In this document: positions 56,241-64,000 of the stretch, piece after piece | Layout of the letters: each line of letters opens with the position of its first letter | Numbering within the stretch: the first letter of the stretch is position 1 | NCBI RefSeq assembly: GCF_029633865.1 | Contig: NC_079217.1 | Coordinates: forward strand, 59,958,175-60,022,174 | Source of the DNA: Lampris incognitus | Lineage: Eukaryota > Chordata > Actinopteri > Lampriformes > Lampridae | Reading direction: 5' to 3' | DNA: 64,000 bases | The notes under the pieces: model-generated | The model's input: only the letters and a program-made list of their open reading frames with translations | What the model was told of the DNA's origin: nothing | The model's database searches: none | Position numbers and translations under genes: made by a program

Positions 56241-56985
56241 CCTCAGTCTCCTACTGTTGGCCAGTGAGACGTTCCACAGAATTAATGTCAGGGGTTTAAT
56301 GCCTTGCTCAGGGATACTGCAAAAGTAGTTTCAATTTTCATCTGAGCCAGGTTAACCCAGTCAGTCTGGGATTTGAACCAGCAACTCTTTCAGTCACAAG
56401 CTTGCTTGTGTGCTGAGCCCCACCAGTGGCCGGGTAGGGTAGCTGGGGCTGTGCTATAATAATCAAGCCGTTTCTTGCCGGCGCTGCTGTGCCAGCCGGG
56501 TGTCAGGCTGACTGATGTGTTCGCTCGGAGATGCTGGAAATAATTCGGCCGTCAGCCATGAAACACAACCACACCGGTTTGAATAGCCAGTACACTTCAC
56601 GCCTGAGGTGTCTGACTTAATGTAAACATGCTTTTCAGAACACAGGGCACAGCCAGCCGGACGAGGACAGACACCAGAACACTTTCTGAGCTGCATTCAT
56701 GATGGAGGACATTTCTAGAAGTGTTGGCCTGAGAATTTTTGGAGGGTAACATAAGTCTGTTTGAAAACTTTTCTTTTTTTTTCAAAGTTTATTTTCATTT
56801 TATTGGCATTGCTGGTCTGGTGACAGTTTAGTCAACGGGGCATCGGAGGTCAGCCATGGTCAGTGTCCTGCTCAAGGGCACTTCAGGAGGGTTCCAACAC
56901 GGCTGATGGTTTACGCTGTTTCATCCCGATACAGCTGCAACGAAAGATGATAAAATGATGACCAGCTCTGTCAAGGAGCAAGTGA
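56241..56985. other. Unassigned stretch
   Basis: A dispersed-repeat segment near 56290-56440 (TTGCTCAGGGATACTGC, TGGGATTTGAACCAGCAAC). Nothing else recognised. Confidence 0.4.
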
Positions 56986-56988
56986 GCT

Positions 56989-57112
56989 TCTGCAGCCGGC
57001 AGGCCGGGGGCCTCGTGTATCTGCAGCCGGCAGGCCTGGGGTCTCGTGTGGTTGCAGCCGGCAGGCCGGGGGCCTCGAGTGTCTGCAACTGGCAGGCCGG
57101 GGGCCTCGAGTA
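56989..57112. repeat. 30-bp GC-rich minisatellite
   Basis: Four units of CTGCAGCCGGCAGGCCGGGG plus GCCTCGTGTA-like sequence. Confidence 0.92.
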
Positions 57113-57440
57113 TCAACCCCTACTGTGGGCAAATGCGTTCTTACACACCCATGAGATGTTTTTAGCTCCGAAGTTTGTCTCGGAGGCCCTGTAGAGCCTG
57201 GGTAACCCCTGAATTTACACAGCCATTGGCTAACGCTGATGTCTTTGCAGGCCCAGGTGACTGCTCGCTGCAAGAGGTAGACGGTAGCTGTTAGGAGGAA
57301 GGAATTACAAATACCCATCATGCTTTGCGGCCGCCTGTCAGACAAACTTAAGGGCTAAAAAATCCCATGGGTGTGTACACGCACAAATTTGCCCAGAGTA
57401 ACGATTAGATACGCAAGGCCCCTGGTGTGTATCAGTCATG

Positions 57441-57515
<75 letters not shown>

Positions 57516-57625
57516 TGTGTGTGTAATCGAGCCTGTTTGTCTGAGCTGCAGTAGGCCTGATCTGTGTGTGTGTTACTTTAGAAAGGCGATGTAAATCTAT
57601 GATTAGTGCAGACTAATGCCAACTG

Positions 57626-57678
<53 letters not shown>

Positions 57679-58003
57679 GCTTAGGCCCCTTATTTAGAAG
57701 GGTGATGACTTATGTTGTCAGATTCCCTTGTTAACAGATGCATAAAATATGTTGGGCTCGGTAGCTCGCAAACACACACACACAAATGCGCACACACACA
57801 CACACACACACTTGCGCACACACACACACACACACGCGCGCTCATACGCACACACACACACACAGATGGTGACATTAGCCTGAGCTAATCGGGGTTTAAC
57901 AACACCTTGTTAAGCCTCAATCTATACATCTGCATTAGCTTATGATTTATAACACAACTGTATGTGTGTGTGTGCCCCAATCTTTACGTGTGCCCCCATC
58001 TTT

Positions 58004-58075
<72 letters not shown>

Positions 58076-58195
58076 GTGTGTGTGTGTGCTAACAGCTTGG
58101 GGCTCTTTCACCTCCTGTTCTCTCCATTCCTTCTTCACCTGTTTAGCTTGGCCTTCTCATGACCTGCACACAAACTCATCTTAATCACACACACA

Positions 58196-58246
<51 letters not shown>
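57441..58246. repeat. Cluster of long GT and CA microsatellites
   Basis: GT arrays at about 57441-57526, 57628-57676 and 58013-58088, and CA arrays at about 57773-57862 (interrupted) and 58186-58246. The last GT and CA arrays are inverted relative to each other and about 100 bp apart. Confidence 0.95.
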
Positions 58247-58247
<1 letters not shown>

Positions 58248-58364
58248 CAGACTGCTGTCTTGTCTTGTTGCTGTTAGACGGGATATTGTCAATGTTAGTG
58301 AAATGTCATGTCGAGAAAGACAGAACGAAGGAAGGAAAACAAAATAAAGGTCTGAAAGGGGCTG

Positions 58365-58687
58365 ATGAGACAGAGAGACAGGGAGAGAGACAGACAGGCA
58401 GGGAGAGAGACAGACAGACAGGGAGAGAGACAGACAGACAGACAGGGAGACAGACAGGCAGGGAGAGAGACAGACAGACAGGGAGAGAGACAGACAGACG
58501 GGGAGAGAGACAGACAGACAGGGAGAGAGACAGACAGACAGACAGGGAGACAGACAGGCAGGGAGAGAGACAGACAGACAGGGAGAGAGACAGACAGACG
58601 GGGAGAGAGACAGACAGACAGATAGAGAGACAGACAGACAGACAGGGAGAGAGACAGACAGACAGACAGGGAGAGAGACATAGACAG
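58365..58687. repeat. GACA/GGGAGA tandem array
   Basis: A higher-order repeat of GACAGACAGACAGGGAGAGA-type blocks, purine-rich on the + strand. Confidence 0.95.
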
Positions 58688-58769
58688 TAAAGGTGTGAAG
58701 CTGTTGATGAGAACAGAACAGTTGTTCTATTCTTTCCCTTCAGGACATGAGGGATATCTTGGAGATGGC

Positions 58770-60175
58770 TGGGGTGGGTGATGGCGTCAGTGGTTGACGG
58801 CGTCAGTGGCGATGGCGTCAGTCGGTGATGGTGTCAGTCGGTGATGGTGTCAGTGGGTGATGGTGTCAGTTGGTGTTGGTGTCAGTTGGTGTTGGCGTCA
58901 GTGGGCGATGGCGTCAGTGGGCGCTGGCGTCAGTGGGTGTGACGGCGTCAGTGGGCGATGGTGTCATTGGGCGATGGTGTCAGTGGGCGATGGTGTCAGT
59001 GGGCGACGGCATCAGAGGGCGTCAGTGGGCGATGGTGTCAGTGGGTGATGGTGTCAGTGGGCGATGGTGTCATTGGGCGATGGTGTCAGTGGGCGATGGT
59101 GTCAGTGGGCGACGGCATCAGAGGGCGTCAGTGGGCGATGGCGTCAGTGGGTGATGGCGTCAGTGGGTGATGGCGTCAGTGGGCGATGGCTGGGGTGGGT
59201 GATGGTGTCAGTGGGTGATGGCTGGGGTGGGTGATGGTGTCAGTGGGTGATGGCGTCAGTGGGTGATGGTGTCAGTGGGTGATGGCGTCAGTGGGTGATG
59301 GCGTCAGTGGGTGATGGCTGGGCTGGGGTGGGTGATGGTGTCAGTGGGTGATGGCGTCAGTGGGTGATGGCTGGGCTGGGGTGGGTGATGGTGTCAGTGG
59401 GTGATGGCGTCGGTGGATGATGGCTGGGGTGGGTGATGGTGTCAGCGGGTGATGGCTGGGGTGGGCGATGGTGTCAGCGGGTGATGGCTGGGGTGGGTGA
59501 TGGTGTCAGTGGGTGATGGTGTCAGTGGGTGATGGCGTCAGTGGGTGATGGCTGGGGTGGGTGATGGTGTCAGTGGGTGATGGCTGGGCTGGGGTGGGTG
59601 ATGGTGTCAGTGGGTGATGGCGTCGGTGGATGATGGCTGGGGTGGGTTGTGGTGTCAGCGGATGATGGCTGGGGTGGGCGATGGTGTCAGCGGGTGATGG
59701 CTGGGGTGGGTGATGGTGTCAGTGGGTGATGGCTCGGGTGGGCGATGGTGTCAGTGGGTGATGGCTCGGGTGGGCGATGGTGTCAGCGGGTGATGGCTGG
59801 GGTGGGTGATGGTGTCAGTGGGTGATGGCTCGGGTGGGCGATGGCGTCAGTCGGTGATGGTGTCAGTGGGTGATGGCGTCGGTGGATGATGGCTGGGGTG
59901 GGTGATGGTGTCAGTGGGTGATGGTGTCAGTGGGCGATGGCGTCAGCGGGTGATGGTGTCAGTGGGTGATGGTGTCAGTGGGTGATGGCGTCAGTGGGTG
60001 ATGGCTGGGGTGGGTGATGGTGTCAGTGGGTGATGGCGTCAGTGGGTGATGGCTGGGGTGGGTGATGGTGTCAGCGGGTGATGGTGTCAGTGGGTGATGG
60101 TGTCAGTGGGTGATGGCTGGGGTGGGTGATGGTGTCAGTGGGTGATGGTGTCAGTGGGTGATGGCGTCAGTGAAG
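58770..60175. repeat. 15-bp G-rich minisatellite, about 1.4 kb
   Basis: Units near GTCAGTGGGTGATGG or GTCAGTGGGCGATGG repeat roughly 90 times, with variant blocks carrying GCTGGGGTGGGTGATGG. The unit is a multiple of three, so open reading frames appear by chance (repeated VSVGDG-like residues). Confidence 0.95.
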
Positions 60176-60566
60176 TCCATCCTCCCCCACGTTGTGAGCC
60201 CCTAATCCCGACAGTAGACTTCTCACCACCGCTCCATCTTAACACGCGTGTCACACAACTCCACCTCTGCTGGTCTGACGCCGTAGTGAATCTGAGCCGG
60301 CAGTTCAGTTTGACACCAGCAGGCACCATCACAGGTTCATGACTTGTACCTGGAAGGAAGGTGGATGAGGGTGGAGCTGCAAGATTACATACAAACCTAG
60401 ATGAAGAACGAAACACACTGCGAACTAAAGCTCCAACTTATTCAATGTAAATACAACATCCCCGTCACGTAGTCTTTCTTCAGCCATCTGGATGGATGGA
60501 GGGAGGGCTGGATGGAGGGAGGGATGGATAGGGGGATGGATGGAGGGAGGGATGGAGGGATTAGGA

Positions 60567-60632
60567 TGCTTGGAGAAGTGGGGTAGTTGGCCAAGTACAG
60601 TTGGGGAGAAAGAGGGGGAACAATAACGACAT
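60567..60632 (+). repeat. Tail fragment of SINE family A
   Basis: GTGGGGTAGTTGGCCAAGTA, CAGTTGGGGAGAAAGAGGGG match the family A 3' end. It is preceded by a GGATGGAGGGA simple repeat (60490-60560). Confidence 0.75.
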
Positions 60633-60825
60633 CACAAGCCTGAAGGTTCAGTTGAGGAATCGGCTCCAACTGCTTTCTCATTCTTGCCACGCTGATTCAG
60701 TAACATGGTGTTTGCAGCAGTGACAAAATCTCATCACGTGTGTGTCTGTGTGTGTCTGTGTGTGTCTGTGTGTGTGTGTCTGTGTGTCTGTGTGTGTGTG
60801 CGTGTGCGTGTCTCTCTCTCCTCAG

Positions 60826-60890
60826 GCTGACAGAAGTGCTTCCCTCCTCCTTTCTCTGAGAGAAGGGCGACCCAGACAGGACAGTGAAAG
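60826..60890 (+). other. Candidate 65-bp exon
   Basis: It has a polypyrimidine tract and acceptor TCTCTCTCTCCTCAG, and the donor is GTAAGC. One frame is open but has no ATG, so it may be an untranslated or internal exon of the gene starting near 44.5 kb. No homology recognised. Confidence 0.4.
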
Positions 60891-60939
60891 GTAAGCCCGG
60901 CCCGCTGCGGTGGACACGGTGTCGTTTCTGTGTCGGGGG

Positions 60940-61425
60940 GGGGGGGGGCGGTGCCTTGCTCAGCGGCACTGCGGCAGTGCTGTGATCGAGTCGACGTTGA
61001 GGAGGCAGGTCATACTGGGGCCTCTGCGGTACGGCTCGGCGGTAATTCGGCTGGTCGTCTTCCAGTGGCGGCGTATCTGGATGAGGTGCCGATGTTGTCG
61101 CATTGTGGTGCGGTTTTGTTGTGTAGGTTGTGTAGACGGGTCCTGTCTGTGTGGAGTGTGCATGTTCTCCCCGTGTCTGTGTGCACTTCCTCCGGGTGCT
61201 CCGGTTTTCCCCCCCACTTTCAAAAAGACATGCATGTTAGGGTTAATGCTCCTGCCTGTGCCCATGAGCAAGGCACTGGGATAAAGAACTGGAGTTGGTC
61301 CCCGGGTGCTGCAGCTGCCCACTGCTGCTATACAACAGGATGGGTCCAATCATGTTGAAGACAATTCGTTGTACGACTACGATGACAAAATAAGGCGGCC
61401 TTCTTTCTTTTCTTCTTCTCTCATA
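60940..61425 (+). repeat. Interspersed repeat family C
   Basis: The words GTGCATGTTCTCCCCGTGTC, TCCGGGTGCTCCGGTTTTCC, GGAGTTGGTCCCCGGGTGCT, TACAACAGGATGGG and GACAAAATAAGG are typical of a common fish SINE-like repeat. The 39-bp array starts at its 3' end. Confidence 0.75.
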
Positions 61426-61728
61426 AAGGACCACGTGTGCACATGCAGGTCTTCTTCTCTCATAAAGGACCACGTGTGCACATGCAGGTCTTCTTCTCTC
61501 ATGAAGGACCACGTGTGCACATGCAGGTCTTCTTCTCTCATAAAGGACCACGTGTGCACATGCAGGTCTTCTTCTCTCATAAAGGACCACGTGTGCACAT
61601 GCAGGTCTTCTCTCATAAAGGACCACGTGTGCACATGCAGGTCTTCTTCTCTCATAAAGGACCACGTGTGCACATGCAGGTCTTCTTCTCTCATAAAGGA
61701 CCACATGTGCCCGTGCAGGTCTCGGGAC
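61412..61728. repeat. 39-bp minisatellite
   Basis: About eight units of CTTCTTCTCTCATAAAGGAC plus CACGTGTGCACATGCAGGT; one unit lacks 3 bp. Because the unit is 13 codons, reading frames stay open on both strands. Confidence 0.95.
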
Positions 61729-61981
61729 TGCAGCTTTAGTCATAATAAAACAGAGGAAACAGCTTGAAGGACATTGTTCTGGGTCTGGGTTCTGGTTTCT
61801 GGCGGAAACCCGGGCTGTCTCAGGTTATGTAAGCAGGTGATAATGGGATTCTGCTCCCAGCATGCACCGCTGCCTGCATAATTTATGCCGTTGCCGTAGT
61901 GATGTGGTCATTTAGCCATGGGGTGGATTGGGGGTGGAGTCTGACAGCTGGTAGACAGACTTCAACCCCCCCACCCCCATA

Positions 61982-61985
<4 letters not shown>

Positions 61986-62028
<43 letters not shown>

Positions 62029-62109
62029 GTGCGTGTGTGCATGTTGTGGGGTGATGCTTGTACGTGTGTGTGCTCAAGACAATGGCTTTTTCATGCATTC
62101 TTGGAAACT

Positions 62110-62145
<36 letters not shown>
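61986..62145. repeat. Two GT microsatellites
   Basis: GT arrays at about 61986-62039 and 62111-62145. Confidence 0.95.
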
Positions 62146-62147
<2 letters not shown>

Positions 62148-62327
62148 GAGCTGTAAACTGAAGGATATGACTGTGCGGTGATGAAACACATCAGTGCTGG
62201 TGTAATATTGACATTTCTTACCAAATGTATAAAAATCGGCATTTCGTGTGTTGAAAATGGCTCAACACGCCCCCTACTGTTTTAAATCAGCCCTGAACCT
62301 TGCAAGCCCAATGCTGACGTAGTCGAC

Positions 62328-62547
62328 CGGTTCCCCCTCCTCCCCTGAACAGGCACTACGACCGACCAGAGGAGGCGCTAGTGCAGTGACCAGGACACAT
62401 ACCCACATCCGGCTTCCCACCCGCAGACACGGCCAATTGTGTCTGTAGGGACACCCGGCCAAGCCGGAGGTAACACGGGGATTCGAACAGGCGATCCCCG
62501 TGGTAGCAGGCAACAGAATAGACTGCTATGCTACCCGGACCCCCCCG
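62328..62547 (-). repeat. tRNA-derived SINE, family A, copy 10 (3'-truncated)
   Basis: The inverted head and first half only: GCGATCCCC...ACCCGGAC at the right and the GAGGAGGCGCTAGTGCAG segment at the left. The tail half is missing. Confidence 0.92.
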
Positions 62548-62991
62548 GACTTTCACTTTCGACGGCTGTAGAAGCACCACCGGACAACTGGGTCGGTCGG
62601 GCTGGGCTCACACCACGGCTGGGGGAGCAGTCACCTCTCTCCTCTGCCGGAAGGCCACGGCCCGTCTTGTGGGGCCCCCTTCAGTCTGCATCGCATCCGT
62701 GTCACGGTGGTCCGGGCCTCTTCGCGGGGCGGTGTGTGACGCCATGTGGGCCGGAGAAGGGGACTCGGTACGGTGGTGTATGGCGGCGAGTTGGTGACTC
62801 GCACCAGGCCCTTCTCATGGATCTCTCCAGCTCCTCTGCCCATACTCCTGCCTCACACTTACTGTGCCCCTTCAGCCCCTCGTCTACTTATTATGCAGTG
62901 GGGGGAGAAGTTGTACTTTAATGGATAATCATATGGGGGAGAGCGAGGCTGAGCTGTGAGATCACTGACCTCCCACACACTGCTTTACTGT
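62548..62991. other. Unassigned GC-rich stretch
   Basis: Moderately CpG-rich. No gene or repeat recognised. Confidence 0.35.
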
Positions 62992-63400
62992 CAAGTCAAG
63001 TCAGTTTTATTTGTGTAGCCCGATATCACGAAGTTGCCTCAGGCGGCATTACAGCAACACAACATCCTTTCCTTCGACCCTCACATAGGATAAGGAACAA
63101 CTCCCTAAAATATCCTTTAACAGGGAGGAAAACTAAGAGGAAACCTCAAGGAGAGCAACAGAGGCGGGATCTCTCTCCCAAGACGCACAACGTGCAATGG
63201 ATGTTGTGTTTACACAATTTACACAATACAACGGTGAAAGAGGATAACACAATTATAAGATATATGAAGAATATGATGAGGAGGATACCAAGCAGTGTCC
63301 AGACGCCACCGGAACAGCCCAGCACCCGAGCCACACGACCACCATCACCATGGAGACCCGACAGGAGGACAGACTACACATGCACACAGGGAGACTCACA
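62992..63400 (+). repeat. Interspersed repeat family D, longest copy
   Basis: TCAGTTTTATTTGTGTAGCC, AAGGAACAACTCCCTAAA, GTGTTTACACAATTTACAC, GAAGAATATGATGAGG and GACGCCACCGGAACAGCCC define the family; it has no ORF. Class unknown. Confidence 0.82.
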
Positions 63401-63514
63401 TCACACCACTCACACACACACACGGCAGAAGAGACAAGAAAACACCTTAGTCACACATCGGCGAGAGAGAAGGACACAACAGGAGGACATAACATCTCTC
63501 TCCCTCGCACATAA

Positions 63515-63518
<4 letters not shown>

Positions 63519-63583
<65 letters not shown>
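63519..63583. repeat. (GT)n microsatellite
   Basis: About 32 GT units. Confidence 0.97.
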
Positions 63584-63584
<1 letters not shown>

Positions 63585-63663
63585 GGTATAATTTGATATA
63601 ATGTATATAATGTCCTAGCTACAGCGTTGGGCTGTTCTCTCTCAGTCCATTTTCTGAAACCCG

Positions 63664-63957
63664 ACATGTGTTTGAAACATGTATCATGTGGTTGTATGTT
63701 GTTACATTTGTATCTTTACATGGAGGTGTTTGAAACATGTATCATGTGGTTGTATGTTGTTACATTTGTATCTTTGCATGAAAGTGTTTGAAACATGTAT
63801 CATGTGGTTGTATGTTGTTACATTTGTATCTTTACATGGAGGTGTTTGTTTGAAACATGTATCATGTGGTTGTATGCTGTTACATTTGTATCTTTACATG
63901 GAGGTGTTTGTTTGAAACATGTATCATGTGGTTGTATGTTGTTACATCTGTAGTTTT
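63664..63957. repeat. About 58-62-bp minisatellite
   Basis: Five units of TGTTTGAAACATGTATCATG, TGGTTGTATGTTGTTACATT, TGTATCTTTACATGGAGG. Later units carry an extra GTTT. Confidence 0.95.
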
Positions 63958-64000
63958 ACATCCAGGGGGCAGTGCTGATGAGGTGTGTTTGCATTTTTTT

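Noticed and set aside
58265-58690. Long plus and minus open frames rich in DRQTGR or SLSLSVCL
   Set aside because: They are translations of a GACA/GGGAGA tandem array, not genes.

Overview
This is vertebrate nuclear DNA, almost certainly from a teleost fish. Genes are split into short exons by GT..AG introns. Long CA/GT microsatellites occur throughout, and there are many copies of tRNA-derived SINEs, RTE- and L2-type LINE fragments, Tc1/mariner and hAT remnants, LTR elements and minisatellites. No species can be named from the sequence alone.

Two protein-coding genes are clear, both on the + strand. (1) The last seven coding exons of RSF1 (remodeling and spacing factor 1) lie at 247-7323. 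They join in one continuous frame into the C-terminal 549 residues; the earlier exons lie before the window. (2) A complete CLNS1A (pICln) lies at 17149-26579. It has seven coding exons plus a possible 6-nt microexon, and encodes 254 residues (256 with the microexon). RSF1 followed by CLNS1A in the same orientation is the order known in tetrapods. RSF1 is the histone-binding partner of the SNF2H remodeler. pICln feeds Sm proteins to the PRMT5 methylosome, and the fish protein keeps the C-terminal PRMT5-docking motif.

From about 28.5 kb to the end I find no convincing protein-coding host gene. A CpG-rich promoter with a probable noncoding first exon (about 44.34-44.70 kb, + strand) suggests that a third gene starts there and that the rest of the window is its first intron. 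By synteny it could be PAK1, but no PAK1 coding exon is present. Exon-like segments with good splice sites, but little or no coding potential, lie at 42003-42117 and 60826-60890.

The rest is repeats. A decayed 6.27-kb Ty3/gypsy retrotransposon with two LTRs lies at 32901-39172 on the - strand. At least ten copies of one tRNA-derived SINE family are scattered through the window. Several hAT-like MITEs, two Tc1/mariner DD36E (Incomer-like) copies, RTE and L2 fragments, a 5S-rRNA-derived SINE and many tandem arrays are also present.

The most unusual structures are very small LTR-flanked elements (TRIMs) at 10703-11075. Their 135-bp LTRs carry tRNA-type A and B boxes, and their LTR/primer-binding-site junction matches that of the gypsy element in this same window. 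A related palindromic family lies at 42347-43190. Other points of note are a 56-bp minisatellite that arose inside a transposase gene, and GT/CA tracts lying next to three CLNS1A splice sites.
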